Shown here piece by piece: positions 51,731-60,802 of a stretch of 64,000 nucleotides of DNA. Position 1 is the stretch's first letter, and each line of letters begins with the position of its first letter. This stretch comes from an uncultured Chryseobacterium sp. (GTDB taxonomy: Bacteria > Bacteroidota > Bacteroidia > Flavobacteriales > Weeksellaceae). The notes under the pieces are model-generated. The model did not search any database, had not been told where the DNA came from, and saw nothing but the letters and a program-made list of their open reading frames with translations. The DNA lies in the NCBI GenBank assembly GCA_913778275.1, contig CAJYWN010000011.1, forward strand, positions 21,463 to 85,462, in the 5' to 3' direction. Position numbers and translations under genes: made by a program.

Positions 51731-52600
51731 CTAAGCGGTGCAGATATTATTATTTGCACTGCTTTTGTTTTTATAAGATTTAGGTATGAGCTCCTGCTGC
51801 CGGTGCATCTGTGATGGTGTTAAGTAATGATTGGATAAATGGGGTCTTAACTCATTATACACTTTAACAGCATGGTTAACCAAAATCTTTCTGCTATTCA
51901 AATCTACATTAAATTTATCAATATCATATTCTTGTTTTAAAATTCCATTGACCCTTTCCGCTATTGCATTCTCGTAAGGAGAGGATTCCTGCGTCATGCT
52001 GCAAAGGATCTTGTTTTTGTTCAGTACCTTTTGATAATCATCGGAACAATACTGTAAACCTCTGTCCGAATGATGAATAAGTTTTGTCGGCTTTTCTTTT
52101 TTCAAAGCCGTTTTTAAAGCTCTTAAGGCAGATTCCGTAGCCAGAGAATCCGACACATCATACCCTACAATCTTCTTGGAATAAGCATCAGTTATCAGAC
52201 TTAAATACGATGGATTCTCCCTGTTTCCTAAGTAAGTAATGTCTGAAACCCATACCTCATTGGGTTTTTGAATGCTGTATTCCCTGATCAGGTTTTTGTG
52301 TTTTTTAAAACGATGATACGAATTGGTTGTCTTATGATAAACCTTTTTAGGAATGATCAGCAAATGATTGGCTCTCAATATATCAAAGAACTTATCTCTC
52401 CCTATTCCCAGATTTTCAAGCCTGCTTCTCAAAATAAAATATAGTTTTTTACCGCCCATTTTCGGATGCACCATTCGTACTTCAGCTACCCAACAAACAA
52501 TATCCCGGGCCATTTGCTTTCGGTTATTTCTGCGTTTAATATGGCGGTAATAAACCTGTCGGTCTACCCCGAACAGCTGACAGGCGAAACTTATGGTTTC
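51731..52600 (-). CDS. IS3-family transposase OrfB (DDE integrase domain)
   Basis: rve-type integrase core. The catalytic triad is visible as D in VWVSDITYL, D in LIHHSDRGLQY and E in SSPYENAIAERVNGILKQEY. The frame is open upstream of the first ATG (52511-52513) into KETISFACQLFGVDRQVYYR, the normal N-terminal part of IS3 OrfB. So it is made as an OrfAB fusion by -1 frameshifting near 52600, at AAGAAAAAG just before the end of orfA. Confidence 0.93.
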   Translation of the reverse strand, partial: ETISFACQLFGVDRQVYYRHIKRRNNRKQMARDIVCWVAEVRMVHPKMGGKKLYFILRSRLENLGIGRDKFFDILRANHLLIIPKKVYHKTTNSYHRFKKHKNLIREYSIQKPNEVWVSDITYLGNRENPSYLSLITDAYSKKIVGYDVSDSLATESALRALKTALKKEKPTKLIHHSDRGLQYCSDDYQKVLNKNKILCSMTQESSPYENAIAERVNGILKQEYDIDKFNVDLNSRKILVNHAVKVYNELRPHLSNHYLTPSQMHRQQELIPKSYKNKSSANNNICTA

Positions 52601-53025
52601 TTTTTCTTCCTTTCGGAAAGATTCGATAGTTCGGGTGGTGAGTTTTTTCGTATATCAATCTGGTATTCCTGTTCGGCAAGGTTGATCATCATATCGAAGA
52701 TAATGGCTTTCTTGTCCGCTACATAGGCTTGTTTCTCCAACAGGGCTTTCTGTTTTTCCAAAAGTTTTACTTTCGCTTCAAGCTCCATGACTTTTTGTTC
52801 TGGTGATTTTGGCATATTCGAAGGGGTTTGGTTTTCCCAATCAAAGTTACCAAATTTTCTCAGCCAGCTTACAACAGTACTCCTTGACTGGATACCATAC
52901 TTACGGCAGGCCATAACAGTCGAAATTTCTCCCGATTCGATTTCTCTTACAACGTTTAGTTTAAATGACAAACTGTAATCGCGTTGAGTGCGTTTTACAT
53001 AGCGGTTTTCTTGATTGTTGTCCAT
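52591..53025 (-). CDS. IS3-family transposase OrfA (helix-turn-helix)
   Basis: 144 residues. RDYSLSFKLNVVREIESGEI and MACRKYGIQSRSTVVSWLRK form the HTH that recognises the IS ends; a leucine-zipper-like helix (VMELEAKVKLLEKQKALLEK) follows for dimerisation. The gene ends in ERKKKKP at an A-rich slippery stretch where ribosomes can move to the orfB frame. Confidence 0.92.
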   Translation of the reverse strand: MDNNQENRYVKRTQRDYSLSFKLNVVREIESGEISTVMACRKYGIQSRSTVVSWLRKFGNFDWENQTPSNMPKSPEQKVMELEAKVKLLEKQKALLEKQAYVADKKAIIFDMMINLAEQEYQIDIRKNSPPELSNLSERKKKKP

Positions 53026-53075
53026 AACGATAAAAATTTGTGTATCGCTATTTCAGGACGGGACATATATATTAA

Positions 53076-53101
53076 AAAAGACATCCCCTGAGAGATGTCC
53101 G
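53076..53101 (-). terminator. Terminator of the T9SS cargo gene
   Basis: On the complement GACATC and GATGTC enclose an 8-base loop (outer G-C pairs possible), followed by TTTTTT. It lies just outside the right IS end. Confidence 0.8.
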
Positions 53102-53144
53102 ATATAAAATTATTAATATTTAATCTTTTATAAGAAATGAAAGA

Positions 53145-53981
53145 TCAATCAGTTTTGATGACTTTAGAAGTTTCCGTTCCGTTTACGGTTTTGCCTGAAA
53201 TGATGTATACCCCGTTATCCAGAGCTGATACATCAATATCCCCCTGCTCAGCATTTACTTTATACGTCTGAATTTTCTTTCCTGTTGCATCATAAACAGT
53301 CAGTTCATTTACTTTATCTTTTGCACGATAATGTAAAACATTATTAACCGGATTCGGATAGTAAGTAATTGATGACTTTGGAGAAGCTTTCACATCATTC
53401 ACCCGTAAAACATCATTGGTGATTGTAAAATTATCTATCAATGTAGAATATCCCTGTGCGTTTTCACATTCGATAGCAACCTGATAAAGGTTGGGTGGCA
53501 GATTCACGTTTGCGAAATTGTACCATGAATTAAAAGGCGGCTGAAAGCCCATCACCATATTCCATGGATCGGAAGCTGACATGCGATAGTAAATTCTTAC
53601 CCAGTTTGCATTGGCTCCCTGTTGCGGATTGATAAGATAAAAGCTTAATCTTGGCGAAGTGAGCACTGAACTGTTCAGTGGCGGAGTGACGAGCTTTGTT
53701 TTCTCAGCTCCGGAAGAATTCGCCGGAAAGTTGGCAAATTTTGATCCTCCAAAAGCAGTTACTCCAGGACTTCCTATTGTTGCAGAGGATGCAAATGTCC
53801 AAGACATGTTGCTTGTTTCATAAACCTGTGTCCAGCTCGATCTGGTAGGTGAATTATCCTCAAAAGTTTCCGTCCAGGGAAATGTAGAAATTTGGGCATT
53901 AAGCCCGATTGCAGAAAAAACAGTAAAAACCGAAAATAAAAATCGATTTCTAATTTTTCCAGAAAATAGATTTGTTTTCAT
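53145..53981 (-). CDS. Secreted protein with T9SS type A sorting domain
   Basis: 278 residues from ATG 53979-53981. Signal peptide ending in SAIGLNAQ. Residues 25-185 form a jelly-roll/MAM-like binding module (FPWTETFEDNSPTRSSWTQV, VRIYYRMSASDPWNMVMGF). The last 75 residues are a type IX secretion C-terminal domain: YYPNPVNNVLHYRAKDKVNE, VYDATGKKIQTY, LDNGVYIISGKTV and TSKVIKTD. The protein is therefore exported and probably fixed to the cell surface. No enzymatic domain is visible; adhesion or binding is likely. Confidence 0.9.
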   Translation of the reverse strand: MKTNLFSGKIRNRFLFSVFTVFSAIGLNAQISTFPWTETFEDNSPTRSSWTQVYETSNMSWTFASSATIGSPGVTAFGGSKFANFPANSSGAEKTKLVTPPLNSSVLTSPRLSFYLINPQQGANANWVRIYYRMSASDPWNMVMGFQPPFNSWYNFANVNLPPNLYQVAIECENAQGYSTLIDNFTITNDVLRVNDVKASPKSSITYYPNPVNNVLHYRAKDKVNELTVYDATGKKIQTYKVNAEQGDIDVSALDNGVYIISGKTVNGTETSKVIKTD

Positions 53982-54095
53982 TAGCAATTATTTTAATGTT
54001 AATTTGATAACAAAATTATAATATAAAAACAAATAAATCAAATATTTTTAAATATTAATATGAAAAACTTAATAAAAATCGTTTAACCAATAAAA

Positions 54096-54123
54096 ATAAC
54101 CACTATTATAAATAGCGGTTATC
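54096..54123 (-). terminator. Terminator of the aminopeptidase gene
   Basis: On the complement ATAACCGCTATT pairs with AATAGTGGTTAT (one wobble), followed by TTTTATT. Confidence 0.8.
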
Positions 54124-54156
54124 ATATTTTTAATACTATGTAAATTTACTAGAGAG

Positions 54157-56667
54157 TTATTTAAAATCTTCTATCGCTTTATTAAGCAGATCGATCTGTT
54201 TATTAATATTTGCGGCACTTTGAGGATTCTGTTTTAATAGTTCCATTTTCTTATTCAGACCATCCTTCAGCATCTGGCTTATCATCATTTTTACCTGAGG
54301 ATTTTCGCCGATCTGTCCTTTTGCCTGGCCAAGAATTTTTGTGATGCTTTCTGTCGCTTTTACATTATCCGAGGTCATAATCCAGTTGAAACCTTCTTCA
54401 GCAGACTTTCCAAGTTCAGGATTCTGGAATTTGATGAAGGGATAGAACGCTGCAAACTGTGCGATATTAGACATTTGTGAAGCCACTTTATTCTTCACAA
54501 TAATTGGGAGCATTTGTGCGGCTAATGTTTCTGACGCACCTTCCAGATCAATTTTATCGGCGTATGTAGCGGCTTTAGTCGGATCAATAGCAATAACAGC
54601 ACCTACGGAACTTCCTTTTACGGCATTGGAAACAGCATTTGTTCCTTTTTCAAATATTGGCATATACTTCTTGTCCTTTGTTTTCGCCAAGGCTGAAATG
54701 GCTGCTGCCTGTACCAGCGTTTTAGGATCACTGGAAGCTAATTTTTCCACCTCTGCGCCTAAAGCTTTCAACTGGTCCGCATTCGAAAGATCCATAAGCT
54801 GCAACGCTTTTATTCTTGTTCTGAAATAAGGATCTTTAATGGCTGCTGCAAGTAATTTTGTAGCTGCGGGATTTTTTCCTACCTGATCTTTAATTCCGTT
54901 TAGAGCATTGTATCTGCTTTTGAATTCTTTTGATCCCGTAAACTGCATCAGATACTGCTCAGGCGTTTTCGTATCGTTGATATCTGCCAGTAAAACCCCG
55001 TCTGCATTGATATTTACAAGATCTGCGTTTTTAGCAACATCAAAATTAAAGGTATTTTTTGCTTCGGCATTTACCCAGACATTATATCTTTTAGGCTTTC
55101 CATTTTCGTAAACATCGATGGCCAGAGGAAACTGGAACAGCTGTTCCTGTGTCTGCTCGATGGTTACTGCAACCTGTTTTTTGACCGGTTCAAAAGTGTA
55201 TGAGTAGTTGATTTTCGGGTTTCCGCTTCCGAAATACCATTGATTGAAGAACCAGTTCAGATCTTTTCCGGAAACTTTCTCGAATGAAAGTCTCAGCTGG
55301 TGTGCTTCTGCATTCTGATATTCGTTGGTTTTAAGATAATCCTGCATTCCTGCAAAGAATGCTTCATCACCAAGATAATTTCTGAGCATGTGCAGAATTC
55401 CGCCACCTTTCTGATACGTTACCAGATCGAAAACATCTTCGCGGGAAGCATAGTTGAAACGTACAAGGTCTTTTTTGAAATCAGTAGGATTATGGATGTA
55501 CATATTTACGTCCGTCATCTGGTGGTAGTCTGCCTGATCTTTTCCGTATTTGTATTCGTTCCATAAATACTCGGAATAGTTGGCGAATGATTCGTTTACC
55601 GTAAGGTTGCTCCAGCTTTCTGCCGTTACAAGATCACCAAACCAGTGGTGGAACAATTCGTGGGCAATGGTATCTTCCCAGGTGTTTTCATCAATTAATT
55701 GTCCCGGTTTCTGCAGGATATCGCTTCCGTGAAGGGTAGCCGTTGTATTTTCCATGGCTCCGCTCACATAGTTTCTTCCGGAAATCTGTGCATATTTAGC
55801 CCATGGATAATCGTAGCCTAATTTTTTAGAGAAAAACTCAATCATCTCCGGTGTATTTCCGTAGATCTGTTTTGCATACGGCTCAAATTCTTTCTCAATA
55901 TAATAGTCGACGGGAATATTTTTCCATTTATCTTTCACAATGGCATATTCGCCTACTCCCATGAAAAACAGGTAAGTAGAGTGTCTTTTATCCATTACCC
56001 AATGATCTGTTCTCAATCCGTTTGATTCTTTCTGAGAGTCTTTAAGGATACCGTTTGAAAGGGTAACATATTTGTCAGGAACCGTCATGTAGATTTCCTG
56101 TGTGGTCTTCTGATTGGGTTTATCAATGGTAGGGAACCATGCAGAGGAAGATTCTGTTTCTCCCTGTGTCCAGATCTGTGTCGGCATATCGGGATCTTTG
56201 CCTTGTGCGTTGATGAAGTAGAGCCCTTTTGCATCATTAATGGCAGCACTTCCTTCCTGCTTTACTTCGTTGGGACGGGAAGTATATTTGATGTAAACCG
56301 TATAGTCCTGATTTTTCTGATAGGTTTTATCTAAAGCAATGGAAAGAACATCTTCTTTATAATCGTATTTTAACGGAGTTTTTTTACCATTCGATTCCAA
56401 TGCTACTTCGTGAATCAACATTCCTTTGGCATCCAGCATCAATGTATTGGAGGGGTAAAAGTAAGGAGATGCCGTGAGCCATTCTTCACCGTTCATCTGC
56501 TCTTTCTGATAATCGAAGTTTACTTTAAGTTTGGTATGTTTAAGTTCTGTTACTTTGGTATGAGTTGCTCTGTAGACTTTCTCTCTGCCGGAAGTTTCAG
56601 TTTGTGCCGCTACATTGGCGGAAAAGAAAATTCCTAAAATAGCGACCGATAAAATGGCTTTTTTCAT
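54157..56667 (-). CDS. M1-family metalloaminopeptidase, secreted
   Basis: 836 residues with a signal peptide (MKKAILSVAILGIFFSANVA). GAMEN (in YVSGAMENTTAT) binds the free N-terminus and HELFHHW plus E in VNESFANYSEY bind zinc: the complete gluzincin site. An N-terminal beta-sandwich and a C-terminal HEAT-like helical domain (residues 560-836) complete the aminopeptidase N layout. It is likely periplasmic and releases amino acids from peptides. A small gene and a serine hydrolase lie upstream on the same strand. Confidence 0.94.
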   Translation of the reverse strand: MKKAILSVAILGIFFSANVAAQTETSGREKVYRATHTKVTELKHTKLKVNFDYQKEQMNGEEWLTASPYFYPSNTLMLDAKGMLIHEVALESNGKKTPLKYDYKEDVLSIALDKTYQKNQDYTVYIKYTSRPNEVKQEGSAAINDAKGLYFINAQGKDPDMPTQIWTQGETESSSAWFPTIDKPNQKTTQEIYMTVPDKYVTLSNGILKDSQKESNGLRTDHWVMDKRHSTYLFFMGVGEYAIVKDKWKNIPVDYYIEKEFEPYAKQIYGNTPEMIEFFSKKLGYDYPWAKYAQISGRNYVSGAMENTTATLHGSDILQKPGQLIDENTWEDTIAHELFHHWFGDLVTAESWSNLTVNESFANYSEYLWNEYKYGKDQADYHQMTDVNMYIHNPTDFKKDLVRFNYASREDVFDLVTYQKGGGILHMLRNYLGDEAFFAGMQDYLKTNEYQNAEAHQLRLSFEKVSGKDLNWFFNQWYFGSGNPKINYSYTFEPVKKQVAVTIEQTQEQLFQFPLAIDVYENGKPKRYNVWVNAEAKNTFNFDVAKNADLVNINADGVLLADINDTKTPEQYLMQFTGSKEFKSRYNALNGIKDQVGKNPAATKLLAAAIKDPYFRTRIKALQLMDLSNADQLKALGAEVEKLASSDPKTLVQAAAISALAKTKDKKYMPIFEKGTNAVSNAVKGSSVGAVIAIDPTKAATYADKIDLEGASETLAAQMLPIIVKNKVASQMSNIAQFAAFYPFIKFQNPELGKSAEEGFNWIMTSDNVKATESITKILGQAKGQIGENPQVKMMISQMLKDGLNKKMELLKQNPQSAANINKQIDLLNKAIEDFK

Positions 56668-56679
56668 TATGATTAAAAA

Positions 56680-56898
56680 TTATTTCTTGGTTAAAATATC
56701 AAAAATATCGTTGACTAACGTTTCGTAATCTCCTTTTTTGAACTGTTCTTTTGTTTTGGCAAAGGCTTTTTTCAGCTCGCTTTCCGGATTTTCGTCGTCA
56801 ATAATTTCTGCTGAATCTACACCTTTTAGCTGAAGTATAACGGTTTTCAGGACTTCGATGTCTGCATTTTTTTCGATATTTATTTTTAAATATTTCAT
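56680..56898 (-). CDS. DUF2683-like small protein
   Basis: 72 residues: MKYLKINIEKNADIEVLKTV, a ferredoxin-like beta-alpha start, followed by an acidic helix-rich part (NPESELKKAFAKTKEQFKKG). It resembles the DUF2683 group, some members of which look like antitoxins, but no toxin gene is adjacent. It starts 3 bases after the serine hydrolase stop and ends 12 bases before the aminopeptidase start, so it is part of that operon. Confidence 0.65.
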   Translation of the reverse strand: MKYLKINIEKNADIEVLKTVILQLKGVDSAEIIDDENPESELKKAFAKTKEQFKKGDYETLVNDIFDILTKK

Positions 56899-56901
56899 TG
56901 T

Positions 56902-58221
56902 TTATTCTTTTATGAAGATGTTTTTGGATCCTCCCTGTATAATGATAAACTGATTTTTTTCCGGGTAAAAATCAATTTCAATTCCTGCCCTATCAAATGT
57001 AAAATTGGTAGCGGATTTTGCTTCGAGAGGAAATGCGCTCTGTGCGGTTGCCTGCGCCATCAGTTTTTTATCCTGAATAAAGATAGTAATTTTCGGGGGT
57101 ATCCCGGAAGAAGAATAGGTTCCCGTATATTTTTGAAGCTCACTTTCAGGAATTTCCACTGTTTGAAAATCCGGCATTTTAAAATCTTTCCCCAATGCTG
57201 TTTCTATCAATTTAATAGAAATGTCATTAGTGTCCGTATTCGACTGATTGGTTGTAAAAGCCATGGCTACTTTCAGCGTCGGGAAATAATACAATGCTGA
57301 ACTGAAGTTATCAATTCCTCCGGTATGGCCATATCCCCACTCTTTTCCAAAGGGAACTTTTATCAGACCATATCCGTAACCGTCGACAAAGTTTTTCATC
57401 TTTTCAACGTTTTCTTTTTTAATGAGTTTTCCCTGTTCAAGACCCAGTATAAAGGTTAAGAGTTCTCCTGGCGTTGAGATGATATTTCCTGCACCGATGG
57501 GAATGCTCATGTCCGTTTCGGAAGAGACTTCATATTTTCCGTTGACAAACTGATACGATTTTGCCTGGTTTTTTGAAGGGTCAATTTTTCCTCCTACTTC
57601 TGTAAGGGTTAATTTTAAAGGCTTTGCAATTTTGGTTTTTAGTAAATGTGCATAAGATTTTTTATATATTTTCTCAAGGATAAAGCCCAAAAGGATGTAA
57701 TTGGAGTTGCTGTATTCATGCCTGGAGCCCGGTTCAAAATCATTTTTGTATTTTTTGATGATATTGATTAAGTCCTTTTCCGTCTGAGGTTTTGTATAAT
57801 ATTGTGCGTATTCTGCTTCGTCGGTAAGGTTATGAATACCGGTTCTGTGCTGGAGTAAATTTTCGATGGTAATTTTATCTGCACTTGTAATTTCCGGATA
57901 GAAGTCTGATAGTTTTTGGTCTAATGAAATCTTTTTGTCTTCCACGGCCTGCATGATCAGAACAGCGGTAAACGTCTTACTGATCGAACCTACACGATAT
58001 TGTGTGCTTACATTCGCTTTCTGGCTTTTTTCTGCATCTGCAAATCCCACCGCTTTAATGAAAGTAGGATTATTATTTTCTGCGAATGCAAAACTTCCCA
58101 TTATTTTATGGTATACAAACAGAGAATCCAGGTAGTTGGACATTTTATCTTTCACCGTATTCTGGGAAAAAATCATGCCTGAAATACCAATTGCTGAAAG
58201 GAAAAGCAGCTTCTTAAACAT
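56902..58221 (-). CDS. Serine hydrolase of the beta-lactamase class C family
   Basis: 439 residues with a signal peptide (MFKKLLFLSAIGISGMIFSQ). S79 and K82 in GSISKTF are the SxxK pair, HEYSNSNYILLG the YxN motif, and GYGHTGG takes the place of the KTG box. The last 100 residues form an extra beta-rich domain (YTGTYSSSGIPPKITIFIQD). This fold includes D-aminopeptidases, esterases and DD-peptidases. A true beta-lactamase is less likely because of the C-terminal domain and the variant third motif. Head of a three-gene operon with the aminopeptidase. Confidence 0.88.
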   Translation of the reverse strand: MFKKLLFLSAIGISGMIFSQNTVKDKMSNYLDSLFVYHKIMGSFAFAENNNPTFIKAVGFADAEKSQKANVSTQYRVGSISKTFTAVLIMQAVEDKKISLDQKLSDFYPEITSADKITIENLLQHRTGIHNLTDEAEYAQYYTKPQTEKDLINIIKKYKNDFEPGSRHEYSNSNYILLGFILEKIYKKSYAHLLKTKIAKPLKLTLTEVGGKIDPSKNQAKSYQFVNGKYEVSSETDMSIPIGAGNIISTPGELLTFILGLEQGKLIKKENVEKMKNFVDGYGYGLIKVPFGKEWGYGHTGGIDNFSSALYYFPTLKVAMAFTTNQSNTDTNDISIKLIETALGKDFKMPDFQTVEIPESELQKYTGTYSSSGIPPKITIFIQDKKLMAQATAQSAFPLEAKSATNFTFDRAGIEIDFYPEKNQFIIIQGGSKNIFIKE

Positions 58222-58268
58222 GTCTTGAGATTTACTTAATAAGTTGAAAATTTCTAGTGAGATGTTAC

Positions 58269-58300
58269 AAAAAAAGTGAAGTTTTACGCTTCACTTTTTA
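58269..58300 (-). terminator. Terminator of thyA
   Basis: AAAAAGTGAAG pairs with CTTCACTTTTT over 7 bases. Confidence 0.8.
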
Positions 58301-58330
58301 ATTGGTTCTTGGGTAAGAATATATATTTAC

Positions 58331-59125
58331 TTAAATCGCCACAGGAGCTTTTATCCCCGGATGCGGATCATAATTTTCCAGCATAAAATCTTCAAAATCG
58401 AAATCAAACAAATTTTTAATTTCCGGATTGAGCGTCATTGTTGGAAGCGGCCGCGGCTCTCTGGAAAGCTGTTTTTTAACCTGTTCAAAATGATTGTTAT
58501 AAATGTGAACATCTCCGAAAGTATGTACATAATCTCCAACTTCAAGATCACAAACCTGAGCTACCATCATCAGCAATAAGGCATAGCTTGCAATATTAAA
58601 AGGGACTCCCAGAAAAACATCGGCGCTTCTCTGGTAGAGCTGCAATGATAATTTCCCATCCGCTACATAAAACTGAAATAAGGCATGACACGGAGCCAGC
58701 GCCATATTCGGGATTTCGGCAACGTTCCAAGCAGAAACAATCAGTCTCCTGGAATCCGGATTTTTTTTGATTTGCTCAACCACGTCCGTAATCTGATCGA
58801 TCACTTTGCCATCTGCCCCGTTCCAGCTTCTCCACTGCGCTCCGTAAACAGGCCCGAGATCGCCGTTTTCATCAGCCCACTCGTCCCAGATGGAAACACC
58901 GTTATCTTTCAGGTATTTAATATTGGTATCTCCTTTTAAAAACCACAGCAATTCATAAATAATTGATTTCAGGTGCACTTTTTTAGTGGTTACCAGGGGA
59001 AAACCTTTTGAGAGATCATATCTCAGCTGATATCCGAAAACACTTCTTGTGCCGGTCCCGGTTCTGTCGGTTTTATCTGTTCCGTTATCTAAAATATGCT
59101 GTAAAAGGTCTAAATAGTTCTGCAT
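58331..59125 (-). CDS. thyA: Thymidylate synthase
   Basis: 264 residues, the E. coli-size form. [19 protein letters not shown] near the start binds folate and phosphate, [11 protein letters not shown] carries the catalytic cysteine, and [20 protein letters not shown] the dUMP site. HIYNNHFEQ and the C-terminal APVAI are also conserved. It makes dTMP from dUMP with methylene-tetrahydrofolate. No dihydrofolate reductase gene is adjacent. Own terminator downstream. Confidence 0.98.
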   Translation of the reverse strand: MQNYLDLLQHILDNGTDKTDRTGTGTRSVFGYQLRYDLSKGFPLVTTKKVHLKSIIYELLWFLKGDTNIKYLKDNGVSIWDEWADENGDLGPVYGAQWRSWNGADGKVIDQITDVVEQIKKNPDSRRLIVSAWNVAEIPNMALAPCHALFQFYVADGKLSLQLYQRSADVFLGVPFNIASYALLLMMVAQVCDLEVGDYVHTFGDVHIYNNHFEQVKKQLSREPRPLPTMTLNPEIKNLFDFDFEDFMLENYDPHPGIKAPVAI

Positions 59126-59177
59126 CTGAAAAAGATTTTAAGGCTCAAATTTAAAGAAAGTATTCCGAAATTATATG

Positions 59178-59208
59178 AAAAAAGCATCCATTTTGATGGA
59201 CGCTTTCT
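59178..59208 (-). terminator. Terminator of the SDR gene
   Basis: On the complement AAAGCGTCCAT and ATGGATGCTTT pair with one mismatch, followed by TTTC. Confidence 0.75.
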
Positions 59209-59229
59209 ATTGTTGAAAATTAAATTTTA

Positions 59230-59979
59230 TTAAACTGCCGTATAACCGCCGTCTACAAGATAATAAGCTCCCGTCATAAAAGATGATTTTTCCGAGCTTA
59301 AAAATAAGACAAGTTCTGCCACTTCTTCGGGTCTTCCCAGTCTTCCCATCGGATGTTTTGCAATAAGGGCATCCTTCATTTCTCCGCTTGCACTTTCCAG
59401 AAGGGGTGTTTCAATATAGGCAGGGCCTACTGCGTTGCAACGGATGTTTTTCTGGCCATATTCGGCACCGATATTTTTGGTAAGCCCTACCACGGCATGT
59501 TTTGCGGTAGTGTAAGCCGATGAAAGCGGTGCCGCAACCGTACCATGAATAGAGGCCATATTCACAATAACACCTCCTCCGTTCTTTACCATCTGCTCCA
59601 GCTCATATTTGCAACCGTAGAAAACACCGTCCAGATTTACACTTAATACTTTCCGCCAGCTTTCAAGGCTGTAATCTCCCGTCAATGCCTGCTCGCCGCC
59701 AATTCCTGCATTATTGCAGGCAATATCAAGCCTACCGTAAATTTCCACGGTTTTCTTTACCAGAGTTTCCACTTCTTCAGGTTTTGAAGTATCCGCTTTT
59801 ACGAAAGAAGCTTCTCCTCCTTTTGCTTTAATGTCTTCTACGGCTGCGTTGCCATGTTCTTCATTAATATCAGATACAATAACTTTCGCTCCTTCTTTTG
59901 CATACGAATGTGCAACAGCCAGCCCGATTCCGGATCCTGCTCCTGTTACGAGCGCTACTTTGTTGTCTAAAATTCCCAT
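59230..59979 (-). CDS. Short-chain dehydrogenase/reductase
   Basis: 249-residue classical SDR. TGAGSGIG (12-19) binds the cofactor, NNAGIGG and the ASIHGT serine follow, SAYTTAKHA is the YxxxK pair and SFMTGAYYLVDGGYTAV the C-terminal substrate loop. D37 in IVSDINEEHG favours NAD(H). Members act as 3-oxoacyl reductases, glucose or other alcohol dehydrogenases; nothing nearby reveals the substrate. Confidence 0.92.
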   Translation of the reverse strand: MGILDNKVALVTGAGSGIGLAVAHSYAKEGAKVIVSDINEEHGNAAVEDIKAKGGEASFVKADTSKPEEVETLVKKTVEIYGRLDIACNNAGIGGEQALTGDYSLESWRKVLSVNLDGVFYGCKYELEQMVKNGGGVIVNMASIHGTVAAPLSSAYTTAKHAVVGLTKNIGAEYGQKNIRCNAVGPAYIETPLLESASGEMKDALIAKHPMGRLGRPEEVAELVLFLSSEKSSFMTGAYYLVDGGYTAV

Positions 59980-60125
59980 AGTGATTTTTTATTAATCTAT
60001 TTGTGATAAATGATACCACAATTTACGACAAAAACCTGGGGTTGCTTCCAAAGTAAGCAATAAAATTTTCTTAAATTATGGTTAAATATTGGTAAATACA
60101 ACACTAAGAAGTGGTCATCAGTATA

Positions 60126-60566
60126 CTACCAGATCTGTTTGATGGCTTGCGGTGTATTGTTGAGGGAAAACTTCTGTCCGCCAGTTAATCCTGCCATCGC
60201 TTTGGCTAAAGGAGATTCTGCGGAGACGGTCATCACTTTACGGTTATCAACTATTACTTCTCCTACAGAAGCAGCAATATAAAATAATCCTCTATCGGTT
60301 TCTATCAATGCTCCGCTCTGAACTTTTTCAGAAGAATCTGCATTTACTTTCTGAAGCAATGCCTGCTGGTTCAGTGTTTCATTGAGCTGCCTTTGGAGAT
60401 TGTTGATTTCCTGCTGGAGCATTTCCCTGCCGGTTTCGTATTTGTCGCCCATTGAACTTTTGGTATCATTGTTTGAGGCACGTGTATCGTCGATCAGTTT
60501 CTCAAATTTTTGAATTTTCTCTGCCAGTCTGCTTTTTACAGCATCTAATAATTTGGATTTATCCAT
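60126..60566 (-). CDS. GreA/GreB-like C-terminal domain protein
   Basis: 146 residues from ATG 60564-60566 (MDKSKLLDAV); another ATG four codons upstream is possible. The N-terminal half is a coiled coil (LLDAVKSRLAEKIQKFEKLI, GREMLQQEINNLQRQLNETL) like the GreA arm. The second half (GALIETDRGLFYIAASVGEV and SAESPLAKAMAGLTGGQKFS) is the FKBP-like domain of Gre factors. It may bind the secondary channel of RNA polymerase; the acidic tip residues of true GreA are not obvious. Such proteins are sometimes mislabelled 3-oxoacyl-ACP synthase. Confidence 0.78.
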   Translation of the reverse strand: MDKSKLLDAVKSRLAEKIQKFEKLIDDTRASNNDTKSSMGDKYETGREMLQQEINNLQRQLNETLNQQALLQKVNADSSEKVQSGALIETDRGLFYIAASVGEVIVDNRKVMTVSAESPLAKAMAGLTGGQKFSLNNTPQAIKQIW

Positions 60567-60717
60567 AACTGAATTCATTTCGCATAATCACTTCAAATGT
60601 ATTAAATATGTTGCTTACTCATTCTAACAGCAACATTTTGTTATGATCCATATTAAAATATATTATTTAACATAATAAATTTATCATTTCTTTATAACAT
60701 ATTTTCAAATAAATATA

Positions 60718-60725
60718 TAAATTTG
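60718..60725 (+). promoter_or_regulatory. -7 element upstream of the surface-protein gene
   Basis: TAAATTTG fits TAnnTTTG. Transcription would start near 60732, placing the whole A25 tract in a 5' untranslated region of about 70 bases. Confidence 0.4.
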
Positions 60726-60769
60726 TTAAATATAATTTAATTAAAGTAATTAAATACAATATAATTCAC

Positions 60770-60794
60770 AAAAAAAAAAAAAAAAAAAAAAAAA
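60770..60794 (+). repeat. Homopolymer tract of 25 A
   Basis: Twenty-five consecutive A end 8 bases before the ATG at 60803. No other homopolymer of this length occurs in the window. Such tracts change length by slippage. Confidence 0.9.
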
Positions 60795-60802
60795 CAATGT
60801 GC

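Larger units (their letters stand above)
51682..53065 (-). mobile_element. IS3-family insertion sequence, about 1384 bp
   Basis: The ends are imperfect inverted repeats: left TGTAACGTCCTGAAAAAATG, right (complement) TGTCCCGTCCTGAAATAGCG, both then running into ATACA. They begin with TG and end with CA as in IS3 elements. It contains orfA and orfB with a -1 frameshift overlap. No clean target duplication was found; TAT occurs at 51678-51680 and 53066-53068, which would fit if the left end is one base earlier. Both ORFs look intact, so the element may be active or recently so. Confidence 0.9.

Noticed and set aside
51678..53068. Clean target-site duplication of the IS
   Set aside because: Bases next to the best-fitting ends do not match; TAT on both sides works only if the left end is moved by one base, so I do not claim it.
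56902..58221. Beta-lactamase resistance gene
   Set aside because: The SxxK and YxN motifs are present, but the third motif is not KTG and an extra C-terminal domain points to a peptidase or esterase of the wider family.
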